From NCBI GenBank assembly GCA_003167415.1, contig PMTF01000008.1:233-62809 (forward strand): a stretch of DNA of 62,577 nt, read 5' to 3'. Below are positions 33,510 to 43,101 of the stretch, piece after piece; the stretch's first letter is position 1, and every line of letters starts with the position of its first letter. Under the pieces are notes generated by a model, which saw only the letters and a list, made by a program, of their open reading frames with translations, did not search any database and had not been told where the DNA came from. The translations under genes and the position numbers were made by a program. Origin of the DNA: Acidimicrobiaceae bacterium (lineage in GTDB: Bacteria > Actinomycetota > Acidimicrobiia > Acidimicrobiales > RAAP-2).

Positions 33510-35114
33510 GTGGAGCGACTTTCCAGCGCCGTCGACCGTCACAGCGAATCCTTCGCGCGCAATACGTCGGCCCTGCGCACCCTGGTCGAAGAGCTCAACG
33601 CTCGGCTGGATCACTACTCGCGGGGTCCCGAGGCGTCGCGGGAGCGGCACGTGCTGCGCGGCAAGCTCTTACCGCGCGACCGGGTCGACACGCTTCTCGA
33701 TCGCGGCAGTCCCTTCCTTGAACTCTCGCCGCTGGCGGCCTATCGGTTGTACGACGACGAGGCGCCCGGTGCCGGCATCATCACCGGAGTTGGGCGCGTA
33801 AGCGGTCGCGAGTGCGTCATCGTCGCGAATGACGCGACGGTCAAGGGTGGCACGTACTACCCGTTGACCGTGAAGAAGCACCTGCGCGCCCAGGAGGTGG
33901 CGTTGGCGAACCGACTGGCGTGTCTCTACCTCGTCGACTCGGGTGGCGCATTTCTTCCGCGCCAGGACGAGGTCTTCCCCGACCGCGAGCACTTCGGTCG
34001 GATCTTCTACAACCAGGCACGAATGAGTTCGTTGGGCATCGCCCAGATCGCGGCCGTGCTCGGCTCGTGCACGGCCGGTGGGGCGTACGTACCCGCCATG
34101 TCCGATGAGAGCGTCATCGTTCGCGGTCAGGGGACCATCTTCTTGGGTGGTCCGCCGCTGGTGAAGGCCGCGACCGGCGAGATCGTGACGGACGAGGATC
34201 TCGGCGGGGGACAGGTACACGCCGGCACGTCGGGCGTCGTCGACCACCTGGCCGACGACGACGCACACGCATTGTCAATTGTGCGTTCGATCGTGTCGAC
34301 GCTCGCGGCGCGAACTGACACTCCGTGGACCGTGCAAGCGAGTGAAGAACCAACCGTCGATCCGAGTGACCTTTACGGCGTCGTGCCGTCAGATACGCGA
34401 ACGCCCTACGACGTGCGTGAGGTCATTGCGCGACTCGTGGACGCGAGCCTCTTCCATGAGTTCAAGGCGGAATACGGCACCACACTGGTCACTGGATTCG
34501 CTCATCTCTGGGGACACCCGGTTGGGATTGTCGCCAATAATGGTGTGCTGTTCTCGGAGTCGGCGCTGAAGGGTGCGCACTTCATCGAGCTATGCGATCA
34601 GCGCAAGATCCCGCTGGTGTTCTTGCAGAACATCACCGGGTTCATGGTGGGACGGGAGTACGAAGCCGGCGGTATCGCCAAACACGGAGCGAAGATGGTG
34701 AACGCGGTGGCCTGCGCGCGAGTTCCCAAGTTGACCGTGATCATTGGCGGCTCCTTCGGCGCCGGCAACTACTCGATGTGCGGAAGGGCCTATTCGCCGC
34801 GGTTCCTGTGGATGTGGCCCAACGCGCGAATCTCGGTGATGGGCGGCGATCAGGCGGCCGCCGTCCTGGCGACCGTGAAACGAACGCAGATTGAAGATGC
34901 CGGCGGCACGTGGAGCGCCGAAGACGAAGAGGAGTTCCGGGCCCCGATTCGCGAGCGCTACGAAGATGAAGGCAACGCGTACTACTCGACCGCGCGACTC
35001 TGGGACGACGGGATCATCGATCCCCTCGAGACGCGCACCGTCCTCGGTCTCGCGCTCGCGGTCTGCGCGAACGCGCCGCTCGAAGACGTCGCCTACGGCG
35101 TCTTTCGGATGTGA
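33510..35114 (+). CDS. accD1: Methylcrotonyl-CoA carboxylase carboxyltransferase (beta) subunit
   Basis: A 534-residue carboxyltransferase. Diagnostic segments of the methylcrotonyl branch are [55 protein letters not shown] and [15 protein letters not shown]. The C-terminal half has [20 protein letters not shown] and [11 protein letters not shown]. It transfers carboxyl from biotin to 3-methylcrotonyl-CoA, a step of leucine breakdown, with the biotin subunit encoded 3 nt downstream. The GTG start follows AGGGGGA. Confidence 0.9.
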   Translation: MERLSSAVDRHSESFARNTSALRTLVEELNARLDHYSRGPEASRERHVLRGKLLPRDRVDTLLDRGSPFLELSPLAAYRLYDDEAPGAGIITGVGRVSGRECVIVANDATVKGGTYYPLTVKKHLRAQEVALANRLACLYLVDSGGAFLPRQDEVFPDREHFGRIFYNQARMSSLGIAQIAAVLGSCTAGGAYVPAMSDESVIVRGQGTIFLGGPPLVKAATGEIVTDEDLGGGQVHAGTSGVVDHLADDDAHALSIVRSIVSTLAARTDTPWTVQASEEPTVDPSDLYGVVPSDTRTPYDVREVIARLVDASLFHEFKAEYGTTLVTGFAHLWGHPVGIVANNGVLFSESALKGAHFIELCDQRKIPLVFLQNITGFMVGREYEAGGIAKHGAKMVNAVACARVPKLTVIIGGSFGAGNYSMCGRAYSPRFLWMWPNARISVMGGDQAAAVLATVKRTQIEDAGGTWSAEDEEEFRAPIRERYEDEGNAYYSTARLWDDGIIDPLETRTVLGLALAVCANAPLEDVAYGVFRM

Positions 35115-35117
35115 TCG

Positions 35118-37115
35118 GTGTTCGAAACGGTACTCGTCGCCAATCGAGGCGAGATTGCGGTTCGCGTCATTCGAACCTTGCGCCATCTCGGCATCAGATC
35201 CGTCGCCGTCTTCAGTGACGCCGACCGGGAGGCTCGCCACGTTCTCGAAGCCGACGATTCGCTGTACCTGGGCGCGACGCCCGCTCGCGAGAGCTACTTG
35301 AACATCGAGCGCGTGATGGAAGCTTGCACGCGCTCGGGCGCGAACGCCGTTCACCCGGGTTACGGCTTCCTGTCGGAGAACGCGTACTTCGCCGACGCGT
35401 GCGCCGCGAACGGGGTGGTTTTCATCGGGCCGCCGTCGGACGCCATCCGATTGATGGGCGACAAGATCCAAGCGAAGCGCCACGTTGCCGCCTCGGGCGT
35501 TCCGGTCGTCCCGGGCCGTGTCGAGACGGGAATGACTGACCGCGAGCTCGTGGAGGTGGCCACGGAAATCGGTTTCCCGGTCCTGGTGAAGCCGTCGGCC
35601 GGAGGCGGTGGCAAGGGTATGCAATTCGTGGAACGCGAAGGCGATCTCCTCGAGGCACTCACCAGTGCCCGCCGAGAGGCGACGTCGGCGTTCGGTGATG
35701 ACACGTTGTTTCTCGAGCGATACGTGGAGCGACCCCGTCACATCGAAGTGCAGGTCCTGGCCGACCACTATGGCACCGTCATGCACTTAGGTGAACGCGA
35801 ATGCTCGTTGCAGCGTCGCCACCAGAAGGTGGTCGAAGAGGCGCCGTCGCCACTGATTGACGACGTCACGCGAGAGCGCCTGGGGGCGGCCGCCGTCGCC
35901 GCCGCACGAAGTGTCGACTACGTCGGCGTAGGAACGGTTGAGTTCATCGTCGCGGCCTCGCGACCGGACGAGTTCTTTTTCATGGAGATGAACACCCGTC
36001 TACAGGTGGAACACCCGGTCACCGAGATGGTGACCGGCCTGGACCTCGTCGAACAGCAGTTGCGAGTAGCGGCGGGCGAAGCTCTCGGAGACGACGTGAT
36101 GTCCGCGCGCATCCACGGCCACAGTGTCGAAGCGCGTGTCTACGCCGAAAATCCGTTACGCGGCTTCCTCCCGACGAGTGGGCGGGTGCTGGAAGTTCAC
36201 GAGCCAACCGGCGAGGGCGTTCGAGTGGACAGCGCCCTGCTCGATGGTCTCGACGTGGCGACCGACTACGACCCGATGTTGGCGAAGATCGTGGCGTGGG
36301 GTCCCGATCGAGAGACTGCGTTGGATCGGCTCCAAAGAGCGCTGGACGAGACCGTGATCTTCGGCGTCACCACCAACGTCGGTTTCCTGAGTCGTCTCGT
36401 CGCGCATCCCAACGTGGTGGTCGCCAACCTCGACACGGGACTCATTGAACGTGAGGTGGCGTCGCTCGTGGCGACAGAGCCGTCGGTGGAAGCCTTCGCC
36501 CTTTACGCACTGACGTGGTTGTCACGACTGACACCAACCGGATCGATCACCGATCCGTGGAGTGCGATGCGCGGATGGCGAAGCGGTGGACGAAATCGCC
36601 CACTGACCTTGCGCGTGGTTGTTGATGGTGGCGCCGTCAAGGTCGTGAACGTGTCGGGTACGTGCGACGCGGCACGTGTTTCGTTCAACGGCGGCGCCGA
36701 AGTTGCCGTCACTCTCATCGATCGAGATGGTGGGCGGTTCATCACATTGAATGGCGAATCACATCGTGCCCGGTATCGGATCGAGGGCCCTTCGACGTGG
36801 GTCAGTGTGGGCGGGGAGACGTGGTCGCTCGCCGAAGAAGACCTTGCGATTCGCGCTCGTAGCGCTGCCGCTGCTTCCAATGACGTGCGAAGCCCCATGC
36901 CCGGCACCGTGGTGCAAGTGCGTTCGACATCGGGCGCCGACGTGCGCGTCGGCGAGGCGCTGGTCGTGGTATCGGCGATGAAAATGGAACACGTGCTCGT
37001 GGCACCGCGCGACGGCACCGTGGATATCCTTGTGCGAGAAGGTGATTCGGTGGTCGTTGACGAGGTTGTGGCACGGCTGGCTCCGCTGAAGTTGTCGACG
37101 GAGATCAGTTCGTGA
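35118..37115 (+). CDS. accA1: Acyl-CoA (methylcrotonyl-CoA) carboxylase biotin-carboxylase/biotin-carrier (alpha) subunit
   Basis: A 665-residue protein with a biotin carboxylase domain (VLVANRGEIAVRVIRTLRHL; VKPSAGGGGKGMQ; FFFMEMNTRLQVEHPVTEM; about residues 1-450), a linker and a C-terminal biotinyl domain with VVSAMKMEH (biotinylated Lys622). It carboxylates its own biotin with ATP and bicarbonate and partners AccD1. The GTG start and a 3-nt gap imply tight co-translation. The N-terminal strand begins at once, so no earlier start is needed. Confidence 0.92.
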   Translation: MFETVLVANRGEIAVRVIRTLRHLGIRSVAVFSDADREARHVLEADDSLYLGATPARESYLNIERVMEACTRSGANAVHPGYGFLSENAYFADACAANGVVFIGPPSDAIRLMGDKIQAKRHVAASGVPVVPGRVETGMTDRELVEVATEIGFPVLVKPSAGGGGKGMQFVEREGDLLEALTSARREATSAFGDDTLFLERYVERPRHIEVQVLADHYGTVMHLGERECSLQRRHQKVVEEAPSPLIDDVTRERLGAAAVAAARSVDYVGVGTVEFIVAASRPDEFFFMEMNTRLQVEHPVTEMVTGLDLVEQQLRVAAGEALGDDVMSARIHGHSVEARVYAENPLRGFLPTSGRVLEVHEPTGEGVRVDSALLDGLDVATDYDPMLAKIVAWGPDRETALDRLQRALDETVIFGVTTNVGFLSRLVAHPNVVVANLDTGLIEREVASLVATEPSVEAFALYALTWLSRLTPTGSITDPWSAMRGWRSGGRNRPLTLRVVVDGGAVKVVNVSGTCDAARVSFNGGAEVAVTLIDRDGGRFITLNGESHRARYRIEGPSTWVSVGGETWSLAEEDLAIRARSAAAASNDVRSPMPGTVVQVRSTSGADVRVGEALVVVSAMKMEHVLVAPRDGTVDILVREGDSVVVDEVVARLAPLKLSTEISS

Positions 37116-37172
37116 GACGGTCGATTCGCTCGCGACGATGTCATCCTGATGTTGTGAGAAGGCGGTAACGGG

Positions 37173-37943
37173 ATGGACAAGGTAGTCGCCAGTGCGGCCG
37201 ACGCGGTCGCCGACATCGTCCGAGGCTCGTCTCTGGCCGTCGGCGGATTCGGACTCAGCGGCCTGCCGTCGGTGCTGATCGAAGCGGTTCTCGCCATTGG
37301 TGTCGGCGATCTCGTGACGGTGAGCAATAACTGTGGCGTTGATGAGTTCGGACTCGGCATGCTGCTTCAGGAGAAACGCATACGCCGAACGACCGGTTCG
37401 TATGTCGGGGAGAATCGCGAGTTCGCTCGTCAATACCTTTCCGGTGAACTCGAGGTCGAACTGGTTCCCCAGGGCACGTTGGCGGAGCGCCTGCGAGCCG
37501 GCGGCGCCGGCATCGCCGCGTTCTATACGCGCGCGGGCGTCGGCACGCAGGTAGTCGACGGGGGACTGCCGCTTCGTTACGCTCCCGACGGATCGATCGC
37601 GTTGGCTTCGGAGCCCAAAGAGATTCGCCTCTTCGACGGCGTTGAATTCGTCTTGGAGCACGCGATTACTTGTGACTTCGCGCTCGTGCACGCGCGCGTC
37701 GGAGACCGGCACGGCAATCTCATCTACGAAAAGGCCGCCCAGAATTTCAATCCCCTCTGTGCGCAGGCCGGGCGCATCACGATCGCGGAGGTGGAAGAAC
37801 TCGTCGAACCGGGCGAGATCAATCCCGCCAGCGTGCACACGCCGGGTATCTTCGTCCAGCGGGTCGTCCTCGCTGAGAATCCGGAAAAGCGGATCGAGCG
37901 ACGCACCGTGCGCACCGTTACCGAGAACGAAGGAGCTCGCTGA
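37173..37943 (+). CDS. scoA: 3-oxoacid CoA-transferase subunit A
   Basis: A 256-residue subunit: [52 protein letters not shown] and [17 protein letters not shown], typical of succinyl-CoA:3-ketoacid transferase A. With ScoB it activates acetoacetate with CoA from succinyl-CoA, linking the ketone product of leucine breakdown to acetyl-CoA. The ATG overlaps nothing upstream (57-bp gap) but its stop overlaps the ATG of scoB by one base. Confidence 0.9.
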   Translation: MDKVVASAADAVADIVRGSSLAVGGFGLSGLPSVLIEAVLAIGVGDLVTVSNNCGVDEFGLGMLLQEKRIRRTTGSYVGENREFARQYLSGELEVELVPQGTLAERLRAGGAGIAAFYTRAGVGTQVVDGGLPLRYAPDGSIALASEPKEIRLFDGVEFVLEHAITCDFALVHARVGDRHGNLIYEKAAQNFNPLCAQAGRITIAEVEELVEPGEINPASVHTPGIFVQRVVLAENPEKRIERRTVRTVTENEGAR

Positions 37944-38578
37944 TGGCGCTCTCGCGCGAGCAGCTCGCCGCACGGGTCGCCGCCGAGCTGAACGACGGCG
38001 ACTACGTGAACCTGGGCATTGGCCTGCCGACCTTGGTGCCGAACTACCTGGGAGAGGACATCACGGTCGTGCTGCACTCGGAAAACGGGATACTCGGAGT
38101 CGGCCCGTACCCCGACGACGAACACGTCGACGCCGACTTGATCAATGCCGGCAAGGAGACGGTGACCACGTTGCCCGGCGCGTCGTTCTTCGATTCGGCG
38201 ACCTCCTTCGCGATGATCCGCGGGGGCCACATCGACGTCGCGGTCCTCGGTGCCATGGAGGTCTCCCAGGACGGCGACCTCGCGAACTGGATCGTCCCGG
38301 GCAAGACGGTCAAGGGCATGGGGGGCGCCATGGACCTGGTGCACGGCGCCAAGCGAGTGATCGTGATGATGGAACACTTGACCCGAGACGGCGAGCACAA
38401 GATCGTGCGGGAGTGTTCGCTACCCCTCACCGGTAAGCACTGCGTGCATCGCATCATCACCGACCTCGCGGTCATCGACGTTGATGAAGGAGGTTTGGTT
38501 CTTCGTGAAACGGCGCCCGGCGTGAGCGTCGATGAAGTACGCGCGGCCACGGGGCCAGAAATGAGGTTGGCACTATGA
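37943..38578 (+). CDS. scoB: 3-oxoacid CoA-transferase subunit B
   Basis: A 211-residue subunit with [14 protein letters not shown], the [10 protein letters not shown] motif carrying the catalytic glutamate that forms the CoA thioester, and [20 protein letters not shown]. It completes the acetoacetate CoA-transferase. Start and stop overlap with both neighbouring genes, indicating translational coupling. Confidence 0.92.
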   Translation: MALSREQLAARVAAELNDGDYVNLGIGLPTLVPNYLGEDITVVLHSENGILGVGPYPDDEHVDADLINAGKETVTTLPGASFFDSATSFAMIRGGHIDVAVLGAMEVSQDGDLANWIVPGKTVKGMGGAMDLVHGAKRVIVMMEHLTRDGEHKIVRECSLPLTGKHCVHRIITDLAVIDVDEGGLVLRETAPGVSVDEVRAATGPEMRLAL

Positions 38579-39060
38579 GTGACGACGAGCGTCCGGTGTA
38601 CGAGCAGCGGGGACTCTGGTACGAAGAGCTCGAAGTCGGGGCCCTCTTCCGCCATGCACCCGGCCGAACGGTGAGCGAAGCGGACAACGTCCTGTTCTCG
38701 ACGCTGACGATGAACCCGCAGGCCTTGCACCTCGATGGGGCGTGGGCCGCGCAACAGCCCTTCGGTGAGCGACTGGTCAACAGCCTGTTCACGCTGTCGA
38801 CGCTCGTGGGCCTTTCGGTCGCTCAGTTGACCCAGGGCACCATCATCGCCAATCTCGGTTTCTCTGACGTCGTCTTCCCCAAGCCCGTCTTCCACGGTGA
38901 CACCCTCTACGCCGAGACCGTCGTACTCGAGAAGCGTCTCTCGGCCAGTCGGCCCGGGGCCGGTATCGTGAGCTTCGAACACACCGCCCGCAACCAACAC
39001 GGCGAGGTGGTTGCCGTGGCGAAGCGCTCGACCATGGTTCTCACGAGGCCGTCGGCGTGA
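38575..39060 (+). CDS. MaoC-like (hot-dog) acyl-CoA hydratase/dehydratase
   Basis: A 161-residue single hot-dog-fold protein with [24 protein letters not shown], the MaoC-type segment bearing an Asn/His active-site region, and [14 protein letters not shown]. In the equivalent mycobacterial operon a MaoC-like gene lies between the carboxylase and lyase genes and is thought to hydrate an enoyl-CoA of the leucine route (3-methylglutaconyl-CoA type). It overlaps scoB and citE by 4 nt each. Confidence 0.83.
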   Translation: MSDDERPVYEQRGLWYEELEVGALFRHAPGRTVSEADNVLFSTLTMNPQALHLDGAWAAQQPFGERLVNSLFTLSTLVGLSVAQLTQGTIIANLGFSDVVFPKPVFHGDTLYAETVVLEKRLSASRPGAGIVSFEHTARNQHGEVVAVAKRSTMVLTRPSA

Positions 39061-39875
39061 GTTGGACGCCCCTCGGTCCGGCGCTGCTCTTCTGTCCCGC
39101 CGATCGCCCCGATCGATTCGCCAAGGCCGCCGCGGCGGCCGACATGGTGATCCTCGACCTCGAAGACGGCGTCAACGCCGGTGACCGCGCCGTCGCTCGA
39201 GCTGCCGTGATCGAGAACCTGCTCGATCCACAACGGACGATTCTGCGCGTCAATCCGGTCGATTCAGCCGACTTCGGGCTCGATCTCGAAGCCCTCGATC
39301 AAACGCCGTATTCCCTAGTGATGCTGGCGAAGACGGAGACCGGCGAGCAGGTTGATGCCCTGGCGGGCCGCAGTGTCATCGCCTTGTGCGAAACGGCCAA
39401 GGGCGTCCTCGAGTCCTCGGCCATTGCCGCGGCCGGCCCAACGATCGCCCTGATGTGGGGCGCCGAGGATCTGCTCGCCTCCCTCGGCGGACGCACGAGC
39501 CGAGATGAAAGCGGCCACTACCGCGACTTCGCCCGCTTCGCTCGTTCCCAGGTGCTCCTCAGTGCACGAGAGCACGCTCGCGCGGCGATCGACGCCATTC
39601 ACCTCGACATCGCGGACACGGAGGGACTGCGCGCCGAGGCGCAAGACGCCGCCGCGTCGGGCTTTTCCGCGACCGCCTGCATTCATCCCTTACAGGTCGA
39701 GGTCGTACGAGCGGCCTATCGCCCGACAGATAGTGAGATCGAGTGGGCGGCCGGCGTCTTGCGGGCCGCCGTCAGCGAACACGGCGTGTTTCGCTACGAG
39801 GGCCGGATGATCGACGCGCCGTTGCTGCGCCAGGCTGAGCAGATTCTGTCGAGCGTGGGACGTCTTGACGATTAA
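39057..39875 (+). CDS. citE: CitE-like beta-hydroxyacyl-CoA lyase (HpcH/HpaI aldolase family)
   Basis: A 272-residue TIM-barrel lyase: [28 protein letters not shown] with metal-binding residues, [32 protein letters not shown] and [13 protein letters not shown]. The mycobacterial operon counterpart (Rv2498c type) has been reported to cleave HMG-CoA-like hydroxyacyl-CoAs to acetyl-CoA and acetoacetate. It would therefore replace a classical HMG-CoA lyase as the last step of leucine breakdown, feeding acetoacetate to ScoAB. The GTG start overlaps the MaoC stop. Confidence 0.85.
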   Translation: MSWTPLGPALLFCPADRPDRFAKAAAAADMVILDLEDGVNAGDRAVARAAVIENLLDPQRTILRVNPVDSADFGLDLEALDQTPYSLVMLAKTETGEQVDALAGRSVIALCETAKGVLESSAIAAAGPTIALMWGAEDLLASLGGRTSRDESGHYRDFARFARSQVLLSAREHARAAIDAIHLDIADTEGLRAEAQDAAASGFSATACIHPLQVEVVRAAYRPTDSEIEWAAGVLRAAVSEHGVFRYEGRMIDAPLLRQAEQILSSVGRLDD

Positions 39876-39884
39876 GGAGTTTCG

Positions 39885-40559
39885 CTACACGCCGCTGGGA
39901 TTCAACGACGCGGACTGCGTATGCATGTTTTGCGTGGTCGTGCAGACCGAAGTGTGCAACACCACCGCTCCGATGACGGAGTGATTCCCGGCCAGGGCCA
40001 CGCGAATGGCGTTCACGTTCGCCGGTCGGCACAGTGACGTCGGCCAGTTAACGCTCTGTCCGATGCCCAACGGCACGTACGCCGCGCGACCCGTCGTCAG
40101 GACGGTCTTGGTGTGGCTGGTCACGTACGTTCGCGACCACGGCCCCGCGTAACTGGAACTCGTCGTGTTGAATCCCCGCGCCACGACTGGCGCCACGGTG
40201 CATTCCGGACCGTTATTCACGAGCTTCAACGTGTAATAGATCGTGCCGGCCGCGCCGTTGGGCTGCCCGGAAAGCGAGACGTGCAAGTGGCTCGACGTGC
40301 AGATGGGAAAGGCCGCCAACGATACGGGCTGACCGGAGATTGGGCGTGGTCGCGGGCTCGACCCCCCACTGGTGACGGCGTACGCGACGCCGGCGGCGGC
40401 GACGATGGTCGAGACGATGGCGGCAATGACGCGCTGACGACGGCGCTGGTGACGTCGTGCCTCTTCAATGAGTAACTGTTCCGCTTCTCGGTGCTCGAGG
40501 GAGATCGCGGTCACGACGGGAGAAATTTCTGGTGCAACTGCAGTAAGGACTGGGCTCAT
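39885..40559 (-). CDS. DUF4232-containing membrane-anchored extracellular protein
   Basis: A 224-residue protein. The N-terminal cytoplasmic part (about 50 residues ending in an Arg-rich stretch) leads to one membrane helix (VIAAIVSTIVAAAGVAYAV), followed by an extracellular DUF4232 domain with ICTSSHLHVSLSG...GTIYYTLKLVNNG and paired cysteines. DUF4232 domains are common in secreted actinobacterial proteins of unknown function. ATG 40559 has CGGAGA upstream. The gene is divergent from a small GntR regulator, with a palindrome between them. Confidence 0.75.
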   Translation of the reverse strand: MSPVLTAVAPEISPVVTAISLEHREAEQLLIEEARRHQRRRQRVIAAIVSTIVAAAGVAYAVTSGGSSPRPRPISGQPVSLAAFPICTSSHLHVSLSGQPNGAAGTIYYTLKLVNNGPECTVAPVVARGFNTTSSSYAGPWSRTYVTSHTKTVLTTGRAAYVPLGIGQSVNWPTSLCRPANVNAIRVALAGNHSVIGAVVLHTSVCTTTQNMHTQSASLNPSGV

Positions 40560-40594
40560 GGTCAATCTCCGGGTTAGTAATGAACTCCGCTTTA

Positions 40595-40613
40595 GTGCTA
40601 CTATATCTAGCAC
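40595..40613. promoter_or_regulatory. Candidate GntR operator
   Basis: GTGCTA (40595-40600) and TAGCAC (40608-40613) make a perfect 6-bp inverted repeat with a 7-nt spacer (CTATATC). It ends 1 nt before the GntR start codon and lies in the 55-bp gap to the DUF4232 gene, so it could control both. Confidence 0.5.
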
Positions 40614-40614
40614 C

Positions 40615-40962
40615 ATGTTGAGTGTCAAGTTGACTCCCCAAGAATCTGTCGCCCTCCATGATCAAGTCGCCGCGGAATTGCGTCGAGCGATCGCCGACGG
40701 CGAAGCCCAACGTGGTGAACGCCTACCCCCGGCTAGAGACTTGGCGGCCGTACTCAACGTCAACTCCAATACCGTCCTTCGAGCCCTTCGCATCTTGCGC
40801 GACGAGGGACTGTTGGAGTTCCGTCGCGGCCGAGGAATCACCGTTTCGGGCTCTCCCGAAGTTGGTGCTGTGGTATCGCGAGCCCGCGAACTGATTGATT
40901 TCGCCAGGGGACTCGGTTACCGTCGCGACGAGCTCGCGCGACTCATCGAATCGCTGCCGTAA
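40615..40962 (+). CDS. Small GntR-family regulator (YtrA-like)
   Basis: A 115-residue protein with a GntR winged helix-turn-helix (LHDQVAAELRRAIADGEAQRGERLPPARDLA...VLRALRILRDEGLLEFRRGRGI) and only a short helical tail for dimerisation, as in the YtrA subfamily, which typically controls membrane-protein or transporter genes next to it. The ATG is preceded closely by the palindrome described separately. The natural target is the divergent DUF4232 gene. Confidence 0.85.
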   Translation: MLSVKLTPQESVALHDQVAAELRRAIADGEAQRGERLPPARDLAAVLNVNSNTVLRALRILRDEGLLEFRRGRGITVSGSPEVGAVVSRARELIDFARGLGYRRDELARLIESLP

Positions 40963-40977
40963 ATGAACCGACGTCGC

Positions 40978-41583
40978 TCAACGGTCGCCTGACGACTCGA
41001 ACGTGACACCCGCCTCTCGCATGGCCAAGATTGCCTGACGTGTCGACTCGGGATCAACGCCCGCGCAGAGATCGAGCACCACGTTGACCGCAAATCCGAG
41101 TGCGCGCGCGTCGAGCGCCGTCGCCTTCACGCAATGGTCGGTCGCGAAACCGACCACAGTCACGTGGTGCACATCATTCGTCGTGAGTATCTCAGCCAGC
41201 ATCGATCCGTTGTCGCTCGCACCCTCGAAGCCCGAGTAGGCGCCTTCGTGTAGACCCTTGCGAATGACCGCGTCCCACTTCTCGTCCGCGAGCAATGTAT
41301 GAACTCGCGCGCCGTCGGTGTTTGCGGCGCAGTGCACCGGCCACGTCGTGACGTAGTCCGGGTCGTCAGACCAATGGTCACCGGGATCGACGTGCCAGTC
41401 CTGGGTGACGATCCTCATATCGAAATCGTCACTTCGATCACGCAAATACCGCGCAATCTTCTCGGCGGTCTGCGTCGCGCCGGTGACGGGGAGCGGGCCG
41501 CCTTCGAAGAAATCCGGTTGCGGGTCGACCACGATGATGGCTCGACCTTTGGGTGACGTACGAGGCATGGCTGCGTCACTCAT
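40978..41583 (-). CDS. pncA: Nicotinamidase (isochorismatase-like)
   Basis: A 201-residue amidohydrolase converting nicotinamide to nicotinate. The catalytic triad is visible as D20 (IIVVDPQPDFF), K109 (VIRKGLHEGAYSGFEG) and C151 (FATDHCVKATALDA); the metal site is D62, H64, H70 (QDWHVDPGDHW). Its ATG overlaps the stop of pncB by 4 nt, so both steps of nicotinamide salvage are coupled. Confidence 0.93.
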   Translation of the reverse strand: MSDAAMPRTSPKGRAIIVVDPQPDFFEGGPLPVTGATQTAEKIARYLRDRSDDFDMRIVTQDWHVDPGDHWSDDPDYVTTWPVHCAANTDGARVHTLLADEKWDAVIRKGLHEGAYSGFEGASDNGSMLAEILTTNDVHHVTVVGFATDHCVKATALDARALGFAVNVVLDLCAGVDPESTRQAILAMREAGVTFESSGDR

Positions 41584-42896
41584 TGGTTCGAGCGCGCCGG
41601 CGTCGGGCGCGGGACGATCTCGGTCGCGAGCACCGGGTCGCCCGCAGTGAGTGCGAACGCGCCTCGAGACAGTTCGGCGAGCGCCGCCCTCGCCGTCGCC
41701 CGTGCGCTTTCTAACGACGAATCGACGACGGTAACGCCGTGATCGACGAGGAGGTGCGTGAGCGCTCGGCTCCTTTCGGGGGGTTCCGCGATGCCGAAGT
41801 CGCGAGTGATCAACAGTTCACTGACCGCGACGTCGTCCACGAAGAGTCGGAACGCGTCCTTGGCGCCTCCGCTCGACATCTTTCCGATGGAGCGCTTCGC
41901 GACGGGACGCATCGTCGCGCCGTCTTCGATGGAGACCAATTTGAAGACGAAGCCCGGGGGCATGTAGCCCGTGACCAGCTTCGTGCCGACGCCAAAGGAG
42001 TCGACCGGCGAATCGGCCGCGAGCAAACGGGCGATCGCGAACTCGTCGAGGTCGCCGGTCACCGTGATCTTGACGTTCGTCGCCCCACGTTGATCGAGCA
42101 GTTTGCGCGACCGACGAGTTGAGTCGGCCAAGTCTCCCGAGTCGATGCGGATGGCCCCCAGATTGGGCCCTGCGACGTCGAGGGCCAGTCCCGTACCAGC
42201 TTCGGTATCGAAGGTGTCGACGAGCAACGTCGTGCCCGGTCCCTGCGCGGCGACCTGGGCTTCGAAAGCTTCTCGTTCACTCTGATGAGCCAGTACGAAC
42301 GCGTGCGCTACGGTGCCCGCGGTCGGGATGTCGTAGATCTTGCCGGCCGCCAAATTGCTCGTCGCGTCGAATCCCGCGACGTAGGCCGCGCGGGCCGCCG
42401 CGATCGCCGCGACTTCATTAGTTCGACGTGATCCCATCTCGATGAGACGATGTCCTTCGGCCGCGTGCACGACACGCGCGGCCTTGGTCGCCACACCAGA
42501 GTCGTAGTTGAGGATCGAAAGCGCGAGGGTCTCGAGAATCAAATCGCAGAAATGGCCCTCGATCCGCAGAATCGGCGATAGGGACGTGAATACTTCGCCT
42601 TCCGAGTATCCGTAGATATTGCCCGCAAACCGGTAAGTCGAGAGAAACGCGGCCAGTTCGTTGCTCACGATGTGTTGGTCGAGGAGCCACGAGATTGTCT
42701 CGTCGTCGAATGAGAACGAGTCGAGCGCGTCGAGGAGGCGTCCGGTGCCGCCGACGACACCATAGCGATAGGCGTTGGCCAGGGAACGAGTGAACACTTC
42801 GAAGGTCGCTTGGGCGTTGATGAGACCCGAGGCGAGTGCGCCATCGAGCATGCTCAACTCGTATCGGTCGGTGTAGAGGGACTCCTGTGCCTTCAT
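41580..42896 (-). CDS. pncB: Nicotinate phosphoribosyltransferase
   Basis: A 438-residue enzyme that makes nicotinate mononucleotide from nicotinate and PRPP. Landmarks: LYTDRYELSMLDGAL at the N-terminus, FEVFTRSL, a GSRRTNEVAAIAAARAAYVAGFDATSN segment and IRIDSGDLADSTRRSRKLLD. The ATG at 42896 is chosen because the conserved YTDRYELSM motif follows immediately; a longer in-frame extension is not protein-like. It precedes pncA with a 4-nt overlap. Confidence 0.92.
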   Translation of the reverse strand: MKAQESLYTDRYELSMLDGALASGLINAQATFEVFTRSLANAYRYGVVGGTGRLLDALDSFSFDDETISWLLDQHIVSNELAAFLSTYRFAGNIYGYSEGEVFTSLSPILRIEGHFCDLILETLALSILNYDSGVATKAARVVHAAEGHRLIEMGSRRTNEVAAIAAARAAYVAGFDATSNLAAGKIYDIPTAGTVAHAFVLAHQSEREAFEAQVAAQGPGTTLLVDTFDTEAGTGLALDVAGPNLGAIRIDSGDLADSTRRSRKLLDQRGATNVKITVTGDLDEFAIARLLAADSPVDSFGVGTKLVTGYMPPGFVFKLVSIEDGATMRPVAKRSIGKMSSGGAKDAFRLFVDDVAVSELLITRDFGIAEPPERSRALTHLLVDHGVTVVDSSLESARATARAALAELSRGAFALTAGDPVLATEIVPRPTPARSNQ

Positions 42897-43101
42897 CAAG
42901 GTCGAGCTGCGGACTTTCTCTGTGTCGGACGCTGAGCTTCGTCTACGGCGACAGTACCGCACCATGCGCGTTTGTCGGTCGGGTCGTCTGGCGTGACGAG
43001 GTCGGCACGGCTTCTCCGCGTCATTGGTGTTGCGCGACAGTTCGGCCCAATGGATAACGCCGGTACGATTGAGTCGTCCAACCTCAAACGATAGAGAATC
43101 A

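Noticed and set aside
34590-35786. Long minus-strand open frame across the accD1/accA1 junction
   Set aside because: Antisense shadow of two clearly conserved carboxylase subunits; no ribosome-binding site or motifs.
36759-37973. Minus-strand open frame of about 400 codons
   Set aside because: Antisense to accA1 and scoA, low-complexity Arg/His composition.
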